DNA of 64,000 nucleotides from Gnetum montanum (lineage: Eukaryota > Streptophyta > Gnetopsida > Gnetales > Gnetaceae), in contig MNCI01006943.1 of assembly GCA_015680685.1 (NCBI GenBank), positions 1 through 64,000 on the forward strand, written 5' to 3'. A program made the position numbers and the translations under genes. Every line of letters starts with the position of its first letter. Within the stretch, counting starts at the first letter, position 1. The notes beneath the pieces were generated by a model. It ran no database searches. It saw only the letters and a program-made list of their open reading frames with translations, and was not told the origin of the DNA. This document shows, piece after piece, positions 48,845 to 60,195 of the stretch.

Positions 48845-50010
48845 ATGCTAAATGGGCAATGTCCAACGGGTTATGACATAAAACTAACCCGTAATAGTCC
48901 ACTTAGACTATAAACTAGCAAATTCATTTCTGGTTCATCCATCCGCGGTCACATTCATTCATCAGAATCACTGCATCGCTCATCATCAGACAATCCCACC
49001 AACGTCGCTACCACTCATCTACAATGCCTGAGATCGCATCCAATGTCTTGGTCACTGTGTAAGTCTAAGCTCACTTATTCACTCATGGTTTTCTTGTCTC
49101 CTTGGAGTTATGTTTTCAGGATGACACCCAGATGCGACAACGTTCACGGCTCACGAGGCAAGATTAAATCAAGCCAGTCACTAGTACATCTCCATTTCCC
49201 AATGCGTTCACTATCGACTCCCGCACACACTCTACTCTACCTCATCGTTGATACACCTAGCACATTCAAACTTTTGTAGCACCCTGAAGCCGTTACAACA
49301 CAAAACACAGCACTTGAGCATGAGTACAAAATCAAAGTAAAGTTTTCTTCCAACAAAAAAAACAAAAAACAAAAAAAAAACGAGACCCCGGGCACTTCCC
49401 ATAAGCCCCAGGCGGGAAGGCAGTTGTCTCGAAACCAAGTACTCATGTCAAAATAATCAGAACACATCCAGTTGCATGACTTTGGCTCTCCACCAACAGA
49501 TCCCCCTAAACAAAGGGGCCCTGTTCCTCCAAAACATGCAACGCATAATCACATGGATTTGGCTCTCCGCCAACAGGTTCCCCCCTCAACATTAAAAAGG
49601 GGTCCTGTTCTCCCAAAGAATGTAACACATCCTCCCGTGGCTTTGGTCTCGTCAACGAGTTCTCTTGAGCACTAGCCAAGAGTCTTGTTTCGCCAAAGGA
49701 CGCACATCACATGTCTAGATTCCAAGTCTGCTAAACAACAGCTATTGATAAGGACCAATATGACACACATCAGAGCATCCCCTTTTCACCAAGCATAATC
49801 ACTTAAGCAGTTACTAGTCCCCGCAATCCCTGTTCTCCCCTCGGATATAGAATTCCACTTTCCCAATCCCATGTACTACTGAATACGCTGCGATGATGTC
49901 TAGTCAAGTAATGATGGATAGAGTCTTTATCAAGTTGCTTGTGGTGTTTTGCACTTCTTTGTCGATGCTTCTCGGGTCAATTCCTCCAAACGTCAACAAA
50001 GAGGGGCCAA
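48845..50010 (+). other. 3' non-coding region of element B (resumed)
   Basis: 48845-48930 completes the array interrupted by C. At 49059-49119 lies a 61-bp GT-AG intron-like cassette (GTAAGTCTAAGC to GTTTTCAG|GATGACACCC), matching the one in C. An A-rich stretch at 49350-49380 precedes an imperfect tandem repeat at 49470-49680, with roughly 75-bp units starting TTTGGCTCTCCrCCAACAG and containing hairpin arms AACAGG/CCTGTT. The polypurine tract AAAGAGGGGCCAA is at 49998-50010. No gene seen. Confidence 0.65.
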
Positions 50011-51199
50011 TGAAACACCACAAAATTTGGAGCTTAGTACTTGTCCAACACCAAGCAAGTCCCTGGGACCCTAGACGACAATAGCTACGTTTGCTGTCAA
50101 ACATGGAAACTTCGGAGAGCAGATACTCAATTCGTCACTAAGTATGCAATTTTAGCGTATACGCCCAGTGTAGATGTCTAGCGTACACACCTCACATGTA
50201 CGCTCAGTAGATACAACAGATGCCTACGCCCGGCATGAAACCTCCAAAGATGACATGAAAACAACACTACAGAGCGAGATTTGGCACAAGGCAGCAACCA
50301 TCAGCGTATACGCCTGGCATATATGCCCAACACATCAGCGTATATGCCCTAGCATATATGTCCAGTATTCATCAATGTATACGCCTAGCGTATGCGCCCA
50401 CCGTCCACAGTATCTCCACCTGAGTTCGCATACGCCCAGCACATCCAGCGTATACGCCTAGTGTATATGCCTGCCTGATACAGTGTATACGCCTAGTGTA
50501 TACACCTAGCAGATGTAATATATTGTATATTTGTAAACCTTATGCACCCAGTCAACGGGCCACGTGTCTCCTAACCCGAGTCTAGCGTAACAATCGGTAT
50601 AAAAGCCCCAATTTCCCACTTGAACAAGAGGCTGGCAAAAATCTGAAAATTAGACCAAAGAGCAATTATGCTAAGAACCAGAGCACAAAAACCTCTTACA
50701 ATGGATAACCCTGTACGTTGAGCATATAGTCTCTACACTGTGCTTACAGTGTAATCTAGCCGCAGTTGTCCTTGCATCCACCGGGGCTTTCGTCCACCTT
50801 GTGTTCCACTCACAATTGCGTTTGACTAGTGCATGTATTTTCATTTTGTAATACCATTGTTACATTTTCTTCCTAAAATTATTTACAGTCCGCATTAATT
50901 CTTGCACGTATTCTATTTACGCTTGTTTACATCTACGCTCTGTTCACATCATTTACGTCGTTTACACTGTTTACATTCTGATTCATGCCCGTTACGCCGT
51001 TCACGTATAACCCAGCGTATAGCACTTCGGTGTACGTTCGGGGAAATCCTTGTCTAATCCACGTGCGGACCACCCAAGGTACTCTACCTTTGTTCATTCC
51101 AGCTCACCCTCAAGCGAAGGTAGGGTCTTCTGTACGCGTCCTGCAATCCCACGGTCTATGTTTCCTTCCAGCTGGAGACCAACGATTTCAGGCGGTACA
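50011..51199 (+). repeat. 3' LTR of element B
   Basis: 1189 bp, pairs with 15507-16682. TATAAAAG at 50598-50605. GCGTATACGC motifs at 50155-50500. It ends GGCGGTACA and is followed by TSD GCAAC. Confidence 0.95.
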
Positions 51200-51204
51200 G
51201 CAAC

Positions 51205-53374
51205 CACCAAGAAACCTCACCAAACTATGTGGCCTCCAAGGTAGACTACAATTCATCAGATGCTTTATCGAAAGGCTAATAGATAAGTTGAGTCCCATGC
51301 AACACCTCCTACGAAAGAACGTGCATTTCCAATGGACTCAACAATGCCAAGAATCATTTGAAAACATAAAACAAGAGTTGGCTCAACTACCAACTGTTTA
51401 TCTTCCACAAAGTGGTAAACCTTTCTACATCTACCTTGCAACTTCCGATTCCTCCATTCCATCAATTCTTTGTTAAAAACGTGAGGATGGAGTNGGATAA
51501 TGTACTCTATGCCATCACTAATAACATCTATGAGTCGAGTAGGATAGCTAGGTGGAAAGTGATGATCACAAAGTTTAACTTACACTATGTCGCTCAATCT
51601 TCCAAAAAATGTCAAGCAATAGTCACGCAACTAATCGTCTCGCCAATGCATGATCGAGGAACAATAAATCCCAAATTCCCAGATGAGAATGTTAATAGTA
51701 TAGACACCATACTCAAAAACTATGAGGCAATCCTCTATTTCGATGGAGCTTTGACCTCCTGGGGAGGAAGTGCTATGGCCATTTTAACATACCCCTCTGA
51801 AGAGATCTGACCCTTCGCCTACCGCTTAACCTTTCCTTGCATCAATAATGTAGCAAAATATGAAGGTCTTCTTAGAGGTCTTCAGGCAGCATTAACTTCA
51901 AGGATCACATGTCTTAGAGTTTGAGGCAATTCACAATTAGTCATTAATCAAGTCACTAAGGTTTACGCATGCAAAGCTCTCCATTTGCAACCATATTGTG
52001 ATTTGACCAAACATTTGATGAGGCAACTAGTAGAAGTGGATATACAACATGTCCCTAGAAGCGAAAACACAGTTGCCAATGCACTTGCTACACTAGCCCT
52101 AAACATGACACATGAAATGTTCCATGCATTTCTTAGCTCTATAACAAGTTGTGCCGAACCTATAATTAACATTCTTGATGAAATACCTATAGCATTCGTT
52201 AGTACGACTCATGCAATAGAATGGTATGATGACATAAAAGAGTACCTTCTAAGAGGTGAACCTTCACAACACTTGACAAATGCTCAAAAGGACACCATGC
52301 ATAAACATTCCTGGAAATATGCGGTAATAAGAGATACCTTGTGTCACAAAGGACTTTGTGGAGGGCATATAGCACCCAAAGCAATGACAATGAAGATTAG
52401 GCGCTTAGGCTATTACTAGCCACACATGGAATACGATTTCATCTCCAAGATCAAAACATGTGACATTTGCCAAAGGCATGGTAATCTAATACATGTGCCA
52501 CCTAACGAATTACACACAAGCATTCCAAAAATGGGGATTAGAATTAATTGGACTAATAACGCCATCATCCTCTACCGAACATAGCTTTATTATCATAGCT
52601 ACTAAATACTTTACAAAATGGGTAGAAGTTATCCCTCTTAGGAAGACCACTTCAAAACATATTTGCACTTTCATAATTGAAAATATCATAACTCGTTTTG
52701 GTATTCTAATGACCATCGTTACTGATAATGGGCCATAGTTCAGTAGTACGGATACTAAAAGTTTTTGTGAAAGACTGGGTATTAAACATGCATTTTCATC
52801 ACCTTACTACCCATAGAGCAATGGCCAAGTAGAGGCTAACAACAAAACTATCATCATGGTGCTCAAAAAGATGATTAATTAGAGTAAGAAACGATGGCAT
52901 GAACAATTAGTCTATGCATTATGGGCATACAGAACGACACATCGCACATCTACAGGTAAAATGCCATATAGTTTTATGTATGGATCTGAAGCTGTTTTAC
53001 CTTTAGAATTATAGGTTCCGTTGTTGCGGATAGCTCTCTCAGACCTCCTCGATGAAAGTCAAAACAATGAACTACGCATTGCTGAACTTGACTCAATAGA
53101 GGAAGAACGTGTGTGAATGCTTGATCAAATAAAATGGTACCAAAGACAATAGCGGTAGTGACACAAACACGATTTGCACAAGCGCCCCATTAGAGAAGGA
53201 GACCTAGTTCTTAAAGCCACCTATGAACATCTAGATAAATTCTCAACCAAATGGGAAGGGCCTTACTTAGTCACCAAGGTGTACAATAATGGAGCATTCA
53301 AACTTGCTGATATGGACGGGAATGAGCTCGCTAATACTACAAATCATTTGTACCTAAAATGGTACTATGTCTAA
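51205..53374 (+). pseudogene. pol: pol of element A, second part (RNase H, integrase)
   Basis: Continues the RT connection of 14434-15506 (NLTKLCGLQGRLQFIR). The first RNase H starts at KPFYIYLATSD (about 51418) but is cut short at 51494, where a single N stands and roughly 130 bp present in B are missing. The second RNase H follows (YFDGALTSWGGS, GLLRGLQAAL, QLVINQVTK, ENTVANALATLAL; 51738-52110). Then come the zinc finger (GLCGGHIAPK, CDICQRH; 52346-52475), the integrase core (TDNGP, QSNGQ-like with stops; 52520-52850), and a C-terminal domain ending LYLKWYYV at 53374. Many stops and a deletion between the zinc finger and core are visible. Confidence 0.87.
51494..51494. other. Single N marking a likely collapsed assembly gap
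   Basis: The bases before the N match the start of RNase H (B near 28475) and those after it match B near 28632, so about 130 bp are missing at one N. A second single N is at 2550 in solo LTR F. Confidence 0.7.
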
Positions 53375-53390
53375 TAAAATTGAGGTACGT

Positions 53391-53990
53391 AAAAGTCCTA
53401 GCATCATGACTTAAAACTGATACCACAAAAAAGTCCTAACATCATGACTTAAAACTGATACCACAGAAAAGTTCTGGCATTATGACCTAAAACTGATACC
53501 ACAGAAAAGTTCTAGCATCATGACTTAAAACTGATACCATAGAAAAGTCCTTCCATCATGACTTAAAACTGATACCATAGAAAAGTCCTGGCATCATGAA
53601 TTAAAACCAATACCACAGAAAATTCCTAGCGTCATGACTTATAACTGATACCACAGAAATGTCCTAGCATCATAACTTAAAATTGATACCATAGAAAAGT
53701 CCTAGCATCATGACTTGAAACTAATATCATAGAACATTCTTGGAGTCATGACATTAATATGACACCACAGAGCTCCGTATGGAATGACATTAAACTACCA
53801 CATCTGTCCGCCATGACGTGAAACTAGCATCCAAATTCCACTAAGACTATAAACTGGTTTGCCTCTTCACAGTCTGCTACAACTATAAACTAGTAATAAA
53901 TCATCCATTACAATGGTAAACTAGCACTGTCCAAAGGGTTATGATGTGAAACTAACCCGCAACAGTCCACTAAGACTATAAATTGGCAAC
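53391..53990 (+). repeat. 38-bp tandem array after pol of A
   Basis: About ten consecutive units of 38 bp from 53391 to 53770, each with TCATGACTTAAAACTGATACC and AAAAGTCCT parts. Shorter single units of the same family follow to 53990 (GACTATAAACTGG, GACGTGAAACTAGC). B and C have only three or four of the long units. Confidence 0.88.
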
Positions 53991-55194
53991 ATCATCGATG
54001 ACTAGGCAAAACTTGAAAAGAAGTGTTGCTGCAATTGGCTGTGCCTATTTCACAAAGACTTGTTGCATAATTTGTCCCATGGACCTTGATGAAGGTGATT
54101 CCATTCATGATTCTGTCTGCTTTAAAATTGCACAGGTGGCTCCATCTCCTTGGTTTTTTTCAAGTGCTTAGTTAACCGTTTTATTTGTGGCTTTCTTGTC
54201 TACTTGGAGTTGTGTTTGTAGGATGACACATCTAAGGCATTCGTGCACAGATGCACTTCATCATGATGATAAGATATCACATTCTTCCTAATGCCTGCAA
54301 CTAGGCTAATCAATCTATTCATAAGTACATTCCCAAATCCTGATGCATTCCCTATTCCCTATCATGTCCCCTTATTCTATTTAATTACATCCCCTAGATA
54401 CATTGTCTCCTACTTGCCAAAAAATCCTTGGTACACTATTGCACACTACGACTTTCTAAGCAGTTGCAACACAGAACATAGTACATGGTACATGATGCAA
54501 AATGTGAATGCTCGAGCATGAGCATGACACTAAAAGCAAGCTCTTTTAAAAAGACCAAAGAGGAAAAGAAAAAGAGAAGAGAAAAAGAAAAAAAACAAAG
54601 AAAAGAAGAAACAAAAAAACAAAAGAAAAAGAAAAAAAAAGGTTAAAGAGCAAAAAACATAGAAAAGGTCTTCATGACCCTATTGGAATTATAAAACAAA
54701 GACTATTGGCTATTCTCATACAAGCCCTAGGCAAGAAGGCAATTGTCTTGGAAAGAAGTTACACTCATGTCTTAAAGAGACCATGTTGCACATCATTGCA
54801 TGGCTTTGGCTATTTACAACGGGCCCCGTAAACACTCTACAAGAGTCCCATTTCTCCAAATAACACATGTCTCCTATGTCTTGGCTCTAAGTATACTGAA
54901 AACTGGATATTGACAAGGACCAAAGATATAGCTTGTTCACATGAGAGCATTCCTCTCCTACAACTCTGGAAGCAATTATAACCCTTGATCAACTTTTGAT
55001 TTCCCCAATTACAACCAATCCCCTTGAATCTTGAACTACATTTCCCCAATCCCATGTACTTTTAAACATGGTGTGATGGTGTCTAGCCAAGGACCGATGG
55101 TTAATGTTTGATACCTGGTTGTTCATGGTATTTTACACTTCTATGTCGACGCCTCTTGGATGGGTTCCTCTAGACGTCAACAAAGAGGGACCAA
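53991..55194 (+). other. 3' non-coding region and PPT of element A
   Basis: No gene. A remnant of the intron-like cassette (GTGTTTGTAG|GATGACACA) ends near 54220. A purine-rich A/G tract covers 54541-54650. One or two decayed hairpin-repeat copies lie at 54795-54890. The polypurine tract AAAGAGGGACCAA is at 55182-55194. Confidence 0.6.
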
Positions 55195-56848
55195 TGAAAC
55201 ACCACTAATTTCGGCCTAAAACTTTGAAACAAGAAAGACCAAAGCCCTTTTGACCATTTGGGAGGCAAAATTTGACTAAGGCATGACACTCACATTGGCT
55301 TGTCTTGGGCACTCACGCTAGAAATTTTACACATTTTTCACACACATGCTACAGCGCATGCTGCACTCATGCTACAAACATGCTAGCAGCGTGAGTCCAG
55401 TGTGACAAAATCCAATAGCCTCAAAACTGAGTCAAAATGACATGATTCAAAGGTGCACATCACACCCAGGGTTTAGGGTTGACAACCTTCAGTCCTAACT
55501 TCCAGAACTTCCACAATTCAGGTCCAAAAATTGCAAGTTTTTGTGGTCACGCTACAGCTCACACTGTGGTCACGTTATGGACACGCTGGTAGCGTGAGTG
55601 CAGCGTGACCTACCAAAAATGATCAAAACAAGGCACTTTCAGGCTCAATTTGTCAATGACAGTCAGTCAATCATTACACTTCAAGAATTAGGGTTCAAAA
55701 ACCAAAGTTTGATGCAAAATACATCACTCTACCTCACACATGCTATCATGCATGTTGAGGTCACACCCAACATGAGTACGATTCATCAGCGTGAACACTA
55801 TTCATCAGTGTGAGTACTATTCATCAACGTGAGCACTATTCATCAATGTGAACACTATTCACACCTAGACAAAAGCACTCCAAACACACACTAAAGACAT
55901 GCCAGGACCAAATAAACTCATGCTGGGAGCCCTAGTGAAGTAGAGATGCCTCAAACAACCACAAAACCACTCAAATCGACATCCCGTAGTAGTCGATTTA
56001 GGGACCGAGAAGTTTCAAGTGAGCTAGAGTCAATTCCTCTTGATTTTCTTGGTAAATTTTTACCATTTGTAAGCTTTTCAAGCTCTTACACTCTAATCTA
56101 TGGGCATGAGCTGGCTTGAGTGAGTTGTCACACATTGTAAGATACAATGTACTTGGTCCAGAATGTAGCTTGCCCACACATGTCCAACTCACACACAGCT
56201 GTCCATTGAACATGTGTCACGAGATATGTGTTTCTCTCATCTCCCAGCCTTTGATTCCTTTCATGAATTTTTCACCCAAGCCTAGCCCAGTCCTATAAAT
56301 ACCCTATCAATTCACATAAATCGAGGGTTGGCAATTTTGAAGGTTGATGACTTAGGAAACTTAGACTAGCAATCCTTGGGCACTTGGCACACTTGACTTC
56401 TAGCATCCAAACACTTCTGAAACACATCACATCACATCACCCCGGGGGTTGGCACTTGACCTGCCATCCACAAGTGCACCTACGCTTTGATCGATGCACA
56501 TCTTTTCTAAGAAATACAATACAATACAGTTCATTTTTCTAGCCATTATTCTATTTACTCTATTTTATATTCAGTTTACATTTTATTTACAATACCAATT
56601 CTGCATACATTTCTGTTTACATTTCACGTGCATTGTTTACATTTTGATACAATAACCCCAGCACAGACCATAGTTTACGCTCGGGGAAGTCCTTGGTTGA
56701 TTTGTGTGCAGACCATCCAAGGCACTCTGCCTTTGTTTCCTTTTCCAAATTACCCTCACACGAAAGTAGGGTCAGTTGTGTCTGTCTGATGATCTTTTGG
56801 TGTTCTTTTATCCCTTCCAGCCTTAAACCAATGATTTAGGTTAGTACA
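55195..56848 (+). repeat. 3' LTR of element A
   Basis: 1654 bp, from TGAAACACCAC to TTAGTACA. TATAAATA at 56294-56301. TCACGCTG-like and CATCAnCGTGAGCAC motifs at 55280-55860. It lacks the solo LTR seen in the 5' copy. Confidence 0.93.
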
Positions 56849-56853
56849 GGTAC

Positions 56854-57400
56854 CACCATCATTGATGCATCTTGATCAACTGCTACTTTCCCTATGGATA
56901 GCTACACCTTCTCATTTGTAGGTACTAAGATAATATATTTTTCATGCTTGAGTTTTAATTACTAATGAATAGGAGAAGCCATTGCTCCCATTTTGTAGAA
57001 CCAAGACTTTCCTAAAAGTATGTTGAGTGCTCTTGAGCTAGGTAGAACATGAAAGTAGACTAAAACTACTTTGGTTCGATCTTTATTTATAATGGAATGA
57101 TGCATTAAAAAGAAGACTAAGTATTATTATAGGCTCCATTGTAAATTTTCTATGTAACATCATTTGATCAAATAGATTTAAGGCTTGGACACAAGACTTA
57201 GTAATGAGACTTAGCTCTAATCTCATATACAACATGACTCTTTCGACCATGAAATGACCAATTTGGATTGCTATACTTTGCATTCTCATTGCTCCTTGAG
57301 AACATATTTTCAAGTATTCATCCTTGAATAGGTTTCCTAGAGTGATGTCTAATAGCTAGGGAGAAGAAAATGGAGTCTAAGTAAAACTCAAGATAGTTTC
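56854..57400 (-). pseudogene. Old minus-strand retroelement protease remnant (E)
   Basis: Minus-strand frames with several stops give LNILLGKSWFYKMGA, recalling the LLGRPW block of plant Ty3/gypsy proteases. Upstream in that direction is LELSLITKSCVQAL, a possible decayed DxG site. The frame continues across the A insertion into 1246-1140 (VPTYVKDETSDEKTIMKL). Too decayed for a family assignment. Confidence 0.4.
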
Positions 57401-59420
57401 TCGCTTAAGTGTTTTTCTCCATTCTGGTCTTCAAGATTCTTAACTGTTTTTCATCTTTTTATTTTACAACTTTTTGTTTTACACATTCTTTATTTTACAT
57501 CTTCTTGTTTTCATGTTATTAATCTTTTCTAATTTTTTTTACACCATCGTTAGTACATTTACTCTATCTTGAATATTTTACACTTTCTTTTATATTTTCT
57601 TTTATTTTGGTATGATTTTCTAACGTTTTATTCATAATTTCCAGGTACAGTGGTAATGCGTTGATTGATGGTGGTATGTACTATTTTTGTTATTTGATTA
57701 TTGGTATCTAGTTTTTGGCTTTGAATTTTATTATAGATGATTAGGACATGATTTATTTTTCATGTAATAGGTAGTGAGTCCATGACATCCACCCATCCAC
57801 AAACTTTATGGTTTTCCTTGTTTTGGAAACATGCAATCCTTTTTTCACTAATAAAAATTTAATAAATTTGTGACTTTGGTAGTTTCCAAAATTGGGAAGG
57901 ATTCAAAGGTTTGAACAAGATGTGGCTTCAAGGGGATTCAGTATTCTTTGTGCCTTTTTGTTTGCCTAGGTGCATGTGTGTTTTCATGAATTTCTTACTA
58001 TTTCATGCCCATCAATAAAAGGAAGTTGAATAAGTACTTACATGGTGTGGTTCCCATTAAAAAAAAAACAATGAGGATTCAAAGAATACCCCTTGGACAA
58101 AATAAATGCATGTGTCTTTGCATGGTGTGGTTCCCATTTCAAAAATACAAAAAAATAAAAACAATGAAAATTTAAAGCACACCCTTTAGCTAAAATAAAT
58201 AGGCTACAAGCACTGGTTATGGAACTAGGTAGACATACATCGATCCCTAAAGGTCCCCTCTAACTAAGGCCCTTCTTCACTTTCTACTTCTTTTTTCTTC
58301 TCTAATAAGGAATGGTGGTTGTTTTGTGGGAGTACTCTTGTGTCTCAGGGGATGGAGTAGTCTTAGAATGTTGATGCGAAGTCACTAAATGTGGTTGATT
58401 TTTGTTTGGACTAAGGATGGATCCTATTAAGTCATTTAACCACAAAATCCACAAGGGACTTCATGTGACCTTAATCAAGAGCTCCATTACACTCTCTCTC
58501 ATCCATATATGCTTTCCATGTTTCACCTCACTACTAGTTTCATGTTCTTGATTTAATGTCTTGGTTTGATGTTTCGGTATTCTTAGTTAGTTACTTTTGG
58601 GTTTTTGTACTTAGCCTTCTATAACCATTAATTATCCACAACGCCCACAGACACTTTGGTTTGAAGTTATTCAAGGGCATAAAAAGGTTGTTCCTACTTT
58701 TGGAAGGACCCACTTGCATATCTTTTGGTTGGGTTAGTTAAGTTCTTTACCCTTAGACACTCTTATAATTAAATCTTTTTGTTTACCCCATCAATGACAT
58801 CCAATTGTGCACATCTTCATAACATTTTTCAGTGAACTTTCCTTTTTATTATGGTGAATTCTTACACCCTCTTCAAATATTTTCTTGTGTTAGACTTTTT
58901 CAAATTTAATGGACCACATATCTATTTAACCCTATTTTTTAGCCTTCCTACTAACACTACTAAAGGAATCAATCTACCACAATCACAACCTAGCCGAGTG
59001 TAGCCACCAAAGAGATAAGGTACTTAACAGCTATGTGTTACACCTTACATACTAATTCATGTTTTTGTTGTGATTGTAGTGGGAAGCATGAACTAGAAGT
59101 GGGACTATGTTCACCAAGGATGATGCAGTCGTACCACCTACTGAGAATCATTCATGATCATTGGATCTTCTCTCTCTCATTCTTTTATTGTTGGGAGGTG
59201 TTGGATGTTAGTGTTATCCAGGATGTTCACTTCTCTTATCATAAACATCCAATTTTATAAAAAATTGTAATTCCGTACACTTGGACACTCAATGTTTTTC
59301 TATTCCACCTAAGTTAGTTTGTATGTTAGTCAATAATCCCATACCTACCCAATATTTGTAAGGAACTTGTTCCTCATTTTGTTTAACTCAAGGAAAATTT
59401 TTCATTTAGTTGTGGGGGTA
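57401..59420. other. AT-rich intergenic DNA, no gene seen
   Basis: No recognisable coding sequence. An imperfect direct duplication of about 80 bp starts at 58041 and 58121 (CATGGTGTGGTTCCCATT). The last bases, CTCAAGGAAAATTTTTCATTTAGTTGTGGGGGTA, look like the end of a Ty3/gypsy internal region with a polypurine tract. Confidence 0.4.
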
Positions 59421-60187
59421 TGATGAGTCATGATATGCTTGTCTTAACATTGGAGCATTGACATCATAGCCTTTTGTTAGTGCCCTGATGTTGGATACCT
59501 ACCATCAAAGCTAGGATGCGACATTGGATACCCGATGTCATGGGGTGTACTCTAGTTTATAAATATAGGACTCAAGGTCATGATTTCCATATAGCTTTTT
59601 GGTCAAAGTAGTGGAGCTCTTGTAGTTCTTTTTCTCTAGAGTTAGAATATTCCCAATGCATGCCCTCAAAGTGATGTTTGTAATTGTATGGCACCTTTGT
59701 TTGGGTGTGACATACTTGGACATGTTACATGACTGGCAATAAAGATTGAGATTGCTCCCATCATTACAGCATCCACTTAGGATATTATTGCTTTTAATTG
59801 TTAATTACTTACTACTTTCTTTAGTTAAACATTTCTATTTATTGCTATTTACTATTCATGTTATTAAGCATAATGTGTATGCCTTAATCATGAGCGTTTA
59901 AGTGTAGATACTTGGTAATCTAGAAGTGTATTATTTGGTACACCCAGTGACATATGCTTGGCCATTCTAAAAGTAGTCCCATGAAGTCCAAGATGTGTAT
60001 GGACTATTAAGTGTAGATAATAATCACCCATAGGCTAGTCTAGATCTTATTTTACATCATTTATTAGCTTAATTAATTTATCTTTTTATTTTCATCAAGA
60101 GTAGCATAGAATTAGAAACAACATCATATACCTCACTTTGGAATAAACCATACATGACAATGCTACCACTAGTCCAAGTGGGAAGAT
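59421..60187 (+). repeat. LTR related to solo LTR F, 3' end missing
   Basis: Starts TGATGAGTCATG and aligns with 2173-2952 through the TATA region (TATAAATA near 59562), the CTCTAGAGTTAGAAT block, GGCAATAAAGATTGAGATT and AGTAGCATAGA. Similarity stops near 60187 (AGTCCAAGTGGGAAGA), about 110 bp before the expected LTR end, where gag sequence begins. A G-run just before the LTR is polypurine-tract-like. Confidence 0.65.
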
Positions 60188-60195
60188 AAAGAATA

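Larger units (their letters stand above)
15507..51199 (+). mobile_element. Element B: Tat-like LTR retrotransposon inserted in pol of A
   Basis: Starts TGAAACACCAC and ends GGCGGTACA, with perfect TSD GCAAC (15502-15506 and 51200-51204). Net length is about 17.7 kb after removing element C. Order: 5' LTR, PBS, leader, gag-pro, aORF (antisense), pol, array, [C], hairpin repeats, PPT, 3' LTR. B and C belong to one family, while A is a more distant relative with the same layout. All three ORFs carry stops or frameshifts, but long open segments remain. Confidence 0.95.
1247..56848 (+). mobile_element. Element A: outer Tat-like Ty3/gypsy LTR retrotransposon
   Basis: The element starts TGAAACACC and ends TAGTACA, and is flanked by a perfect 5-bp target duplication GGTAC (1242-1246 and 56849-56853). 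Order: 5' LTR, PBS, gag-protease, antisense aORF, RT part 1, [element B 15507-51199 plus its TSD], RT end, RNase H, integrase, 3' array, PPT, 3' LTR. Removing B and solo LTR F leaves about 19.1 kb. All ORFs are broken by stops and frameshifts. It is the oldest member of the stack because B interrupts its RT. Lineage assignment to Tat rests on the protease motif, the second RNase H and the integrase. Confidence 0.93.

Noticed and set aside
49472-49675. 67-residue proline-rich ORF
   Set aside because: It reads through the tandem hairpin repeat and has no counterpart of equal frame in C.
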